NCBI GenBank assembly: GCA_037179515.1
Contig: JAXCGZ010022656.1
Span: forward strand, 57,501-75,000
Length of the DNA stretch: 17,500 nt
Source of the DNA: Halocaridina rubra
Taxonomy: Eukaryota > Arthropoda > Malacostraca > Decapoda > Atyidae
Direction of reading: 5' to 3'
Under the pieces are notes generated by a model. That model was given only the letters and a program-made list of their open reading frames with translations. It was not told the DNA's origin and made no database searches. How positions within the stretch are numbered: position 1 is the first letter of the stretch; each line of letters starts with the position of its first letter. Positions 1 to 9,350 of this stretch are shown here, piece by piece. The position numbers were made by a program, and so were the translations under genes.

Positions 1-502
1 GAATAATATTTTCTTATCCTTCTCGTCAAGTTGATAAAAAAAAATCCCTATCTGCATATTCTATTATACGACTGACTTGCTGTTTCAAATGTTTATCGTA
101 TGTGGAGTTCAGTGGGGCTGTCTTAAGTGTTTTGCCATATGTTCGCATGAGTCCTTAAAGTGCGACTATATCTGTTCGGAAGATTAAGTTATTTGGCTTA
201 AGAGACGTAGCTATTTGGGTTTCATTGCATTTCAGATTAAACAGGTGTTGATATTGTAATGATATCATCCTTAGTTAAATGATAAGAAAATAAATTATTT
301 GTGATGAACACTTTCTAAGAAGTATGAGAGGATGTAACAATTTCCCTGACGATGAGTATTCGTGTGTTGCTTAAGTAATTTCTTGGAAAAGTATGCCTGC
401 GGTGTGTGGTTTCTTAAATAATATATGAAAAGCACTTCTTTAGTACTATTATCATCCCAAGTTATTTTACTTTTCTCTTGGACCATAAGGATTGTATTGT
501 AA
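1..502. other. AT-rich region without a recognisable gene
   Basis: No ORF with protein-like composition, no RNA gene and no repeat family could be recognised here. The only long minus-strand frame reaching into this stretch is a by-product of the ATT array that follows. Confidence 0.6.
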
Positions 503-576
<74 letters not shown>

Positions 577-584
577 CATAATTA

Positions 585-646
<62 letters not shown>
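503..646. repeat. (ATT)n microsatellite
   Basis: About 144 bp of ATT triplets, interrupted once near 577-588 by a short TCATAATTATC-like stretch. Poly-Tyr and poly-Ile reading frames across it are translations of the repeat, not genes. It lies on the 3'-tail side of the minus-strand tRNA-like element at 664-728, so it may have grown from a SINE tail. Confidence 0.97.
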
Positions 647-647
<1 letters not shown>

Positions 648-663
648 TAATAATCTACCTCCC

Positions 664-728
664 ATGTCAGGATTGGAGCCTGGCACCTGTAATACAGAAT
701 CCACACAAAGTGCGCTGAGCCACAAAGG
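664..728 (-). mobile_element. tRNA-like SINE head between ATT arrays
   Basis: Read on the minus strand, this 65-bp island has an A-box-like motif (TGGCTCAGCGC, complement of 712-722) and, about 30 bp further on, a B-box-like motif (GGCTCCAATCC, complement of 670-680; consensus GGTTCGANTCC). Their order and spacing are those of a tRNA internal pol III promoter. The cloverleaf stems are poor, so it is not a functional tRNA. ATT-rich sequence on both sides fits a short tRNA-derived SINE whose 3' tail became a microsatellite. That it is a SINE is inference, and no family name can be given. Confidence 0.5.
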
Positions 729-785
729 TTATTATTGTTGTTCTTATTATTTTGCTATTATCATCATTATCATTAATAGAATCCC

Positions 786-786
<1 letters not shown>

Positions 787-855
<69 letters not shown>
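787..855. repeat. (ATT)n microsatellite
   Basis: Twenty-three uninterrupted ATT units. The stretch between the tRNA-like island and this array (729-786) is a degenerate ATT/ATC/GTT mixture, probably an older part of the same array. Confidence 0.97.
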
Positions 856-1555
<700 letters not shown>

Positions 1556-1557
1556 AC

Positions 1558-1564
<7 letters not shown>

Positions 1565-1626
<62 letters not shown>
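1565..1626. repeat. (AT)n microsatellite
   Basis: Thirty-one uninterrupted AT units between the two inverted SINE copies, at the 5' (head) side of copy A. Confidence 0.97.
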
Positions 1627-1628
<2 letters not shown>

Positions 1629-1667
1629 CTTTTGGAGGTGCATATAATCTCAACTAAAAATTCCTTT

Positions 1668-1812
1668 GCGAGGTTTTCGGAAAGACTATCAGTTCTAGAC
1701 TTCGATTAGGTTGGATGGATTCGGTTTTAAGTCAAGAACTCTCTTTTCTACTTTGACACGATACCTAATCTAGACTTCGATTAGGTATCGTGTCAAATTT
1801 CTTCTCTCCAAA
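1668..1812 (+). mobile_element. 5'-truncated SINE, copy B, with internal insertion
   Basis: This is the body of the element at 1397-1469 in the opposite orientation. It starts at GCGAGGTTTTCGG, has no tRNA head, and ends CTCTCCAAATAATAAT in an AAT/AT tail. It differs from copy A by scattered substitutions and by about 75 extra bp. That insertion is bounded by an 18-bp direct repeat (1694-1711 and 1769-1786) and contains a reversed copy of part of the body. Loss of the 5' end is usual for elements copied by target-primed reverse transcription. Confidence 0.65.
1752..1797. repeat. Perfect 19-bp hairpin inside SINE copy B
   Basis: Positions 1752-1770 are the exact reverse complement of 1779-1797, with an 8-nt loop (TAGACTTC). 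The arm sequence is part of the SINE body, so this is a fold-back copy of the element's own sequence and not a terminal inverted repeat of a separate transposon. Confidence 0.9.
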
Positions 1813-1842
1813 TAATAATAATAATAATAATAATAGTAATAA

Positions 1843-1936
<94 letters not shown>
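1810..1936. repeat. (AAT)n(AT)n compound microsatellite
   Basis: About 35 bp of AAT units with one AGT interruption, then about 90 bp of AT. It continues directly from the 3' end of SINE copy B. Confidence 0.95.
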
Positions 1937-1938
<2 letters not shown>

Positions 1939-2474
1939 CTCCCACGTACATGCTCTCGCAATATCTTTCTTCTCAGAATGAGTGGAAAAGAGTTCTCATT
2001 TTACGTAACCGTGGGTAGGAAACAAGCGGAAATGCCAATGTTTTAACAACTTCAATGGAAATGTAAGTACATTCAAGACCCTTTTGGAGTAGCGAGTCTC
2101 TTAGTAAATACGAATATCGTCTTTATTAACATATGTAACGTAGACTCTTTATTGTCTTAGAAACACCAGTTTAAACAATTGAATCATAATTAAGATGGTC
2201 ATGTAAATATGAATCATACTATAATAGTGGAAAATGGGTAGGGCGTAACTATATCATTACAGTACACACTTCTTACTTTTCTTAAATGGGATATGAAGAA
2301 AAAAGAAGCAAATCACTGAAAGCAAGTTAGGGTGTAAAATTCTTCTCTTTTTTATGTCGTTACCGATTAAATAGGGCAATTAACTTGGTGGGGGCGGTGA
2401 TATCCTATAGATCTACCGTGTCGTATGAATTTTGGACTTCCATTTGAACTCACACTTTGTAAGATGACTGGGTT
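1937..2474. other. Gene-free spacer with a degenerate primer-binding-site-like motif
   Basis: No ORF of note. At 2386-2403 the plus strand matches the perfect tRNA-Leu primer-binding site at 2658-2675 at 14 of 18 positions and shares the preceding ACT. This may be a relic of a related LTR element, but no LTR could be traced. Confidence 0.4.
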
Positions 2475-2650
2475 ATCTCACCGTTTGTCACCACTGACGT
2501 AATGTTAAATTACTATGTTATAATTATTAGTACCAGACGGGTACAAGGTAAGAATGGACAAGCAGTGATTCCTTTGCTTATATTTATTCTAGAGTACAAC
2601 ACAACTTCGACGCCTCAATGCCCCCACCCTATGACTAACTCAAGTCTCTG
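2475..2650 (-). mobile_element. LTR 3' end plus primer-binding site, decayed
   Basis: Read on the minus strand, 2501-2475 matches the LTR/primer-site junction at 6450-6476 on the plus strand at 24 of 27 positions, including the first 16 without a mismatch. The LTR would end in CA at 2495, with a one-base spacer and TGG at 2493-2491. A minus-strand AATAAA (2588-2583) lies 88 nt before that end, close to the 82-nt spacing in the plus-strand LTR. Upstream similarity is patchy, so the 2650 boundary is approximate. It probably comes from a relative of the LTR at 5875-6456. Confidence 0.5.
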
Positions 2651-2657
2651 ATCTACT

Positions 2658-2675
2658 TGGTGGCAGCGGTGGGAT
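2658..2675 (+). other. Retrotransposon primer-binding site, tRNA-Leu(AAG) type
   Basis: The 18 bases TGGTGGCAGCGGTGGGAT are complementary to the 3' end of animal tRNA-Leu(AAG), including the added CCA (tRNA end ATCCCACCGCTGCCACCA, recalled from general knowledge). This is the usual primer site just inside a 5' LTR. The base pairs before it (GATCTACT) do not form a clear CA LTR end. Confidence 0.7.
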
Positions 2676-2746
2676 CATCACGCCTGGAAAACATACAAAG
2701 AGACTCTCATATCAGAAGAAACCAGTGCAAAGAAAAGAAAATAAGA

Positions 2747-3376
2747 ATGGCAAAAGCAGAAATCCAACATCTCCCAATTCAAGAAATGAGTGACGAGGCC
2801 AAACACCGGAGAATTCTCGAACTGGAGGAGCACGTGTGGCGCCTACAAACTCCTGCCGACGCCGCTCCGTCGAGAAGGAACTTGGTCGACGCCGACAGTG
2901 AAACCGACGCCTCAAACATCGACGAACAGCCTGCCGCTCCGAACCCCGTGGTGACACAGGGAACGCAGCAGGACATGCCCCCACCCCGTGCCCTGGTTGC
3001 AAAGACGCCTCGAGTCAAAAATTCACTTTTATACCTCGACGGCGCAAATGTAAAAGACCGTGAATGTCCGTCCATAATTCCCGCGACCGACTTCCTGAAA
3101 TACTTGGGTCTGCGGATGAGAAGTGACGAGTGCTCAAATAGAGAATATTATAAAACTTTGAAGGAACTATTCCTAAGATATTTCTTAGTAAGCCGAAGTG
3201 TGACCGGAGCATTGAGTGAAAATGCCCATTACAAGAAGTATAAGTTGCCGGATCCGACCAAGAAGACGGCGATTCGTCGATTTTACTCGAAGAGAAGAAG
3301 GAGAACCCCCTCCTTCCTTGCCTTCTGCCATGAAGTTCTTCAGGACCACCTCCTTAAAATAGCTAAGTACTTGTGA
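2747..3376 (+). CDS. Gag-position ORF of an LTR element; product not recognised
   Basis: This 209-codon ORF starts at ATG 2747, 71 bp after the tRNA-Leu primer-binding site. The frame is open back through that site but has no earlier ATG. The N-terminal 35 residues are charged and helix-prone (KHRRILELEEHVWRLQ). Residues 36-85 are acidic and Pro/Ala/Gln-rich with low complexity. Residues 88-209 are basic and rich in Tyr, Leu and Lys, with an RRFYSKRRRR patch near 182-191, and end in KIAKYL. No CCHC zinc knuckle, protease or reverse-transcriptase motif was found. Position, length and basic C-terminal half fit a gag-like capsid or nucleic-acid-binding protein, but no family motif confirms it. 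No pol follows, so the element is truncated or non-autonomous. Its coding stretch is visibly more GC-rich than its flanks. Confidence 0.5.
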   Translation: MAKAEIQHLPIQEMSDEAKHRRILELEEHVWRLQTPADAAPSRRNLVDADSETDASNIDEQPAAPNPVVTQGTQQDMPPPRALVAKTPRVKNSLLYLDGANVKDRECPSIIPATDFLKYLGLRMRSDECSNREYYKTLKELFLRYFLVSRSVTGALSENAHYKKYKLPDPTKKTAIRRFYSKRRRRTPSFLAFCHEVLQDHLLKIAKYL

Positions 3377-4382
3377 TCTGTATCCAGTGAGTAATGGGAC
3401 AATTAGTAAAAGAAATTGAGGTCGGTGGACGCCGCCATTTTATCTTGTAGTTATGCTTTGACTCAGCCAACCCGCTTATAAGGGGTGTGGCGCTTAATAA
3501 GTTGATAAAAGTAGAATTTCTGTACCCATTACTAACATGGATAATTTGTACTAATAGCTATAAGCAGTAATAAACTCCGTTTTTTGTTATAATTTGAGTA
3601 ATGTAAAGAAATTTCGTTGGAAGTGCGTTCCATTTATTTGTATTAATGCTTAGATTGAATTTTAAGAACGCGAATGTATCGATTTTTAGTTGACAAATTT
3701 AACGCACGTGAAATCACTATTACAGTATATTAATTTCTTAAGTGTAAGAATTATAGCGAGTAATATACTTGAATCTGCTTTTAAGGTTTTACTTAGAACA
3801 CGTGTGATTTTCGAGAAAGGAATGTGGAAGTGACCATTCGATCTCCCAACCTCGTTATTATAAATCTGTAGTAATTGTACTGAGCTTTGATATTTTAAAG
3901 TACGTGTAAAATCATTTTTATATAAATTTCTTAAAGCGTAAGAAATAGAGTGTTAAGATTGCGCCTGTTTTCAAGGTTCTTTCTTTTTTTGTTTGTTTTT
4001 TTCTCCGGGGGAGTAATGTTTTAGCGGAAGAAAGACATAAATGACAGATTGTTTTTTAATGTTGTTATGATGAAGGGATTAACATTACGATACGTGTGTG
4101 GCATTTTATTTTTGAAGAATAAGAAATTTTGTGATATTGTTTAGAGATGAGTTTTTTTTATTTCGCGCTATGCAGGCGAAAGTAAGAGTAAATTAGAGTA
4201 ATTTGTGCTGTCCTAGAATAGGGAAGGTTTTTCAGTGTCACCCTAATGTAGCTTCAAGGGAGTAGAATGTTTGTTTGTTCGTTAGAATGGGACCTAGGAC
4301 TGGTGAGGCAGTCTGTGACCGTGCGGCCCAACCGAGATTTCACCTTTACTCTCCTTTATCGGGGTAAGGGATGGGAAATTTT
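3377..4382. other. Gene-free AT-rich region
   Basis: No pol-like, gag-like or host coding sequence was seen in any frame after the ORF stop. Purine-rich stretches occur (for example near 3815-3830), but no LTR copy could be matched behind them, so no 3' LTR is called. Confidence 0.5.
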
Positions 4383-4600
4383 CCTAGACAGAGAAATTAA
4401 AAGTCGTCCTAGACAGAGAAATTAAAAGTCGTCCTAGACACAGAGAAATTAAAAGTCGTCCTAGACAGAGAAATTAAAAGTCGTCCTAGACAGAGAAATT
4501 AAAAGTCGTCCTAGACAGAGAAATTAAAAGTCGTCCTAGACAGAGAAATTAAAAGTCGTCCTAGACAGAGAAATTAAAAGTCGTCCTAGAAAGAGAGAAC
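4383..4600. repeat. 25-bp minisatellite, 8 copies plus a partial
   Basis: Units start at 4383, 4408, 4433, 4460, 4485, 4510, 4535 and 4560, with a degenerate partial from 4585. Each begins CCTAGACAGAGAAATT and ends AAAAGTCGT. All full units are identical except the third, which has two extra bases (CCTAGACACAG) and is 27 bp. There is no unique spacer between units, so this is a simple tandem repeat and not a CRISPR-type array. Confidence 0.97.
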
Positions 4601-4929
4601 AGTCCTAAAAAATAAAAGTTTTAAACTACTTTAAAAAAAAAAACCATGTAATCTTGATGAAATCCCAGAAACAAGGAAATAATCCCTATACATGTCCAAA
4701 CTTTAGTGAAGAGAGAAAGAAGGGTATTTAAAAATCCCTTATTAGTTAATTAAAATTACCCCCGTATTAGAACTGAAAAAATGGGAAAGAAAATGTCCCC
4801 ACCGTCTTTTATGCTAAAAGACAAAATATTTTTATTTTTATGTTTATTTTTTTTGTTTTACTAGCTTTAAGATAATTTTAAGCGAAAACTCAGAGTCTCC
4901 CTTAGATATAGTTTCGAATAAGTGCCATT
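4601..4929. other. Gene-free AT-rich spacer
   Basis: Short A and T runs only. No coding or structured-RNA signal was recognised. Confidence 0.5.
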
Positions 4930-5290
4930 GATAAATTGTATGATTTGCACTAAGATTAATAAGTTGTTTTTCTGCTTAAATAATATTAGTGTTTTGTTTT
5001 AGCATCATTATTATTTGAATTATGATTTAATCTTTGTGTCCATTAAGTTCTCCTATCCATTGGTCTCTGAATAGCAATATAATATGAAAGTAACAAATGT
5101 TTTGTTTGAGGATAAATTGTATGATTTGCACTAAGATTAATAAGTTGTTTTTCTGCTTAAATAATATTAGTGTTTTGTTTTAGCATCATTATTATTTGAA
5201 TTATGATTTAATCTTTAGGTTCATTAAGTTTTTATATTAATTGGTCTCTGAATAGTAATTGCATATCAAGATAGTAAATGTTTCGACTTT
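4930..5290 (+). repeat. Two-copy tandem duplication, period 181 bp
   Basis: Copy 1 (4930-5110) and copy 2 (5111 to about 5290) are adjacent direct repeats. The first 106 bp, from GATAAATTGTATGATTTGC to ATTTAATCTTT, are identical. The remaining 75 bp are clearly diverged, with substitutions and small indels but shared blocks such as TGGTCTCTGAATAG and GTAA(C)AAATGTTT. No coding potential was seen. Confidence 0.95.
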
Positions 5291-5874
5291 ACACACAGTA
5301 AAACATGTTTTGTTTCAGGAGTAGTTTTAAGGCCAAATTTTAAAATAAATTAATGCCCATAGTAACAATAAGAGTAGAAATTATAAGATAAGGTTTCTTA
5401 TAGAAATTACTATTGATGTTATGGTCTATGGCATTTTACATGTTTATACATGCTAATACTCTACTTAATTGTTTGCTAATGTTCTAAATGAGTCATAATT
5501 CTACTGTAATTAACTCAATTTTGTCTTTTGAAGAAACGAGAGAGGTAGATGAATTAATGTTTTGATTTAAACTGACTTTTGATCTTAATTAATGTTTGAT
5601 ATTAGTTACACACTGAAATTATACTATATATATATTATGTTTGTATAATTTGTTTAGGGTTCATAGAAATAGGATTTCTTAGATGATAGCTTAAATAATT
5701 CGGCCCCATTTCTATTGTAAACTAATGTTAGCTAGGATATGTCCAAGAGCTCTCGAAAAATTAGCCCATGCTTCGACTGAAATAAGAGATATTTCAGTTT
5801 TGGTTGGGAGGGATGTCGTATGACTTCCGTCATGCTCAAGCCAGTCCGTCATGCTGAAGCCAGAATCTGAAACT
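5291..5874. other. Gene-free AT-rich spacer
   Basis: No convincing ORF. A 19-bp unit beginning TCCGTCATGCT is tandemly doubled at 5826-5844 and 5845-5863, with one mismatch, just before the proposed LTR start. Confidence 0.5.
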
Positions 5875-6456
5875 TGTAACAAATCTTGAGGGGTAACGGT
5901 TGGTCGAGGGCACAGATATTTTATTACAATGTTTGTAGAAAGTGTCAAGGAGATATATGACCGGAACCTGGAGAGAGGAGGAAAGGCCAGGAAGTTAGCC
6001 ATTTCCTAAACCACAAGACACACAAACATGTGGCCCGTACGTATGTACATGCCCTGGAGAGATGCCCAATAGCTCCTCCCCTGGAAATAGGAGGGACTCC
6101 ACTTCGAACCTGGCGTTGATTTGCAGGACTAGATGTCACTTGATTTCATTGGCAGGATTGGATGTCAAGCCACGCCCTGCCCCTGGGGGTATTTCAAGAA
6201 CCACCCAGGTCAGGCACAGTTAGTTAGAGTTAGAGACCGGGCCTTGCCAGCAGCAGAGTTAACACAGTACAGCTGAGTTAGCCTCCCCCTCTTGGGGGTA
6301 GGACTCAGGGATTAGTCGTGACAGGAACTGTAGTAATAGGAGCTCTGAGTACATAGATGTTAAAATAAGAATAAACTGTGAATAAGAAGATGTCTTTCAC
6401 CAACCACGCTACCATAATTATAAGTATATATACGTAGGAGGAAAATCCCTACGTCA
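5875..6456 (+). mobile_element. Candidate 5' LTR of an LTR retrotransposon
   Basis: The proposed 582-bp LTR starts TGTAAC (5875) and ends TACGTCA (6456), giving TG...CA ends. It is more GC-rich than its flanks. It contains a semi-repeated GCAGGA(C/T)T(A/G)GATGTCA pair near 6122-6170, as in U3 enhancers, and an AATAAA at 6370-6375, 82 nt before the end. A primer-binding-site-like sequence follows directly. The end is supported by the matching junction at 2475-2501 on the other strand. The start is a guess, and no second LTR is in the window, so a 5-bp target duplication cannot be tested. Confidence 0.55.
6370..6375 (+). terminator. LTR poly(A) signal AATAAA
   Basis: A canonical AATAAA lies inside the candidate LTR, placed as expected for the R/U5 part. 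A related LTR fragment on the minus strand has one at nearly the same distance from its end. Confidence 0.5.
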
Positions 6457-6457
6457 G

Positions 6458-6476
6458 TGGTGACACTCGGTGGGAT
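6458..6476 (+). other. Primer-binding-site-like sequence after the LTR
   Basis: TGGTGACACTCGGTGGGAT follows the LTR end CA after one base. The TGG start fits the tRNA CCA end, and GGTGGGAT resembles the complement of a tRNA T-arm (as in Leu tRNAs), but no exact primer tRNA was identified. The internal sequence behind it (6477-6600) has no ORF. Confidence 0.55.
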
Positions 6477-6595
6477 AATAAAAACTCTACGTCAACCGGA
6501 TTATTCGGCCATTTTCTGTCGAAACGAGAAAAGAATAAGAAAAGGAAAGGGTCATGACATTTGCGTGTTGTGACTAATAAAACAAATTATTTTCT

Positions 6596-6601
<6 letters not shown>

Positions 6602-6639
<38 letters not shown>
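6602..6639. repeat. (T)38 homopolymer
   Basis: Thirty-eight consecutive T. It could be the poly(A) tail of a minus-strand retroposon whose body would lie at 6640 and beyond, but no pol III box or ORF was recognised there and no target duplication was found. Confidence 0.95.
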
Positions 6640-6643
<4 letters not shown>

Positions 6644-8398
6644 GTAAAAGCTATAGTAGTTTCTCATGTCATGATCCAGCAACAAAGTCAGGCAGATATT
6701 TTGTTTCGTTAAAAATAATAAATTAATTTTGCCAGGTTATTATAATTCTGCCTAAGACAATACTGAATTACAATTTCTACCTCCTACCTACATCAACGAT
6801 ATACCATATATACGACGCTCACAAACTCTTAAGAGTAGAATTGAACAAGTTTTGAACCACATACGGGTGGATATAAATAAGGACTTGGAAAAAATATAGT
6901 TTTAATGCAACTCTATATAAGTAATACGCTAATAAAATGAAAAAAATAACTTTATGAAGTCAGAAGCTGAAGAAAAAAAAAGATAGAATTGGAAGAGAGG
7001 TCTTAAATGTAACAAATTATGCCATATGATCTATTGATACGATGGAGGAATTAGCCACCCTGTTGCCAACTCAAGACATATTTATGTTTGATCCTTCGAG
7101 ACTTATCTGGATTTACATTATTCCATTGGAATTGAAAAGATCTTAAGAGGACTTGGCTACAAATATTGTGTCTTAAGAAATACAATATCCTCTTCACAAT
7201 TCAGCTAGCACCCACGTAACAAAGTTATCTGATATCCGGTACAACACTTTATACCATCTGCTTCTTTATGCATACAACCAGAACTATAAAAACACGCCCC
7301 TTCAACTGCACAAACATAAGGGCAATATAAATAATTCAAGGAGATTGGGTTTCACGTGATATTTAAGAAAGTTATTTTAAAGAAATAATAATAATTGAAA
7401 AAAAAGGTGTTAAAACCAGGGATTAAAGGCTGAGAAATTAAACAGGAAAAACGCGCAAACCACGATACTCTCTCGTTATATAACCTATACAGAGAACGAA
7501 ACAAATAACCTTTTTATATCTAAGCCAATAGGCTTCATCTTTGACCGGATAGGGTAGCTTTGGTTTAAATTTCATTTTTTTTTTTAACGAGAAGCAACAG
7601 AGCAAGTATCTGGATACAAATTCCCATTTTCAGCATGAGAGCTGGAGTATGAGCATCTTACCCATCTCGAAGCATAAGCTTAAGCAGCTGCTGTCCCATT
7701 ATTGACCTTTGCAAAGTTGATAGGTCTGCCATAGGAGGGATTCAGTTACCCTCTCCTCCCCACGGTCAAGACATTTTAGTCAAGAGATAATTAAAGATCC
7801 ACCTTGAAAACTGGTCCTCGCTTATGAAAATCAGGCACTGATCCACTGAGCAAGGAAGTGTGGATATGCTGTTGGTATTGCAGATAATTTACCATATTCA
7901 CAGGAGTACTCATAATGCATATCGAGCTAACAGACGCTAAAATAACATGAAACGAACACTGCTATCCCTTCCACATTTAATTAGGGCGATCTCGATCATT
8001 GTTTATATTTTATTTAGTAAAATTTTTAATCACTAGTCTTCCTCTATTGGTATGCGAAGAGCTAAAAACATATTTCAAAGAGTATGAATAATTAAGACTG
8101 CTACGCTTATATATACTTCGTTGACTCCCTTGTCCCTGTACACACACTTTCACATCACCTATTTACGATTTAAACCTATCAACCGTTTCTAAAGAACATG
8201 CTTCATTTAGGGAAATTTCCAAATTAAGGTATGACAATTTGCCATTGGTACTTTAAAACTAGTTTCCATTGCAATTAATTCCCTCAGTATCATCATCATC
8301 AATATGAATAGGTGAAAGTAACTGACGATAATCAGCAATATTTTTCAGTCAAGATATATTTATAATGATTAAGTCGGTCATTTCCCTAAATGAAAACA
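6640..8398. other. Gene-free region
   Basis: About 1.75 kb with stops in all frames at short intervals. A less AT-rich block near 7620-7880 was inspected on both strands for an exon and gave no protein-like frame. No RNA gene was recognised. Confidence 0.5.
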
Positions 8399-9264
<866 letters not shown>

Positions 9265-9290
9265 CTCTGTCTGTAATTACCTAATTGTGC

Positions 9291-9317
9291 TTACGAGAAA
9301 GAGCCCCATACTCGTAA
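9291..9317 (-). repeat. 3' UTR stem-loop of LINE copy 1
   Basis: On the minus strand, TTACGAG (9317-9311) pairs perfectly with CTCGTAA (9297-9291) around a 13-nt loop. It sits shortly before the element's 3' terminus (GCACAATTAGGTAATTAC). Stem-loops followed by short repeats at the 3' end are known recognition sites for the reverse transcriptase in L2-type LINEs such as UnaL2; that role is inferred here. Confidence 0.5.
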
Positions 9318-9350
9318 CTGCCCGTCTACTGGTCGGTTCCATTTCTGTAC

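Noticed and set aside
2712..3212. Three minus-strand frames opposite the gag-position ORF
   Set aside because: Shadows of the plus-strand ORF in a GC-richer stretch; no domains and low-complexity composition.
3377..4382. 3' LTR or pol remnant for the tRNA-Leu element
   Set aside because: Purine-rich stretches exist, but no sequence behind them matches the region before the primer-binding site, and no reverse-transcriptase motif appears in any frame.
4383..4600. CRISPR-like array
   Set aside because: The repeats are directly adjacent with no unique spacers, in a eukaryotic context.
5712..6139. Minus-strand frames of 96 and 64 codons
   Set aside because: They overlap the candidate LTR and its flank, have no recognisable domain, and fit chance in a less AT-rich stretch.
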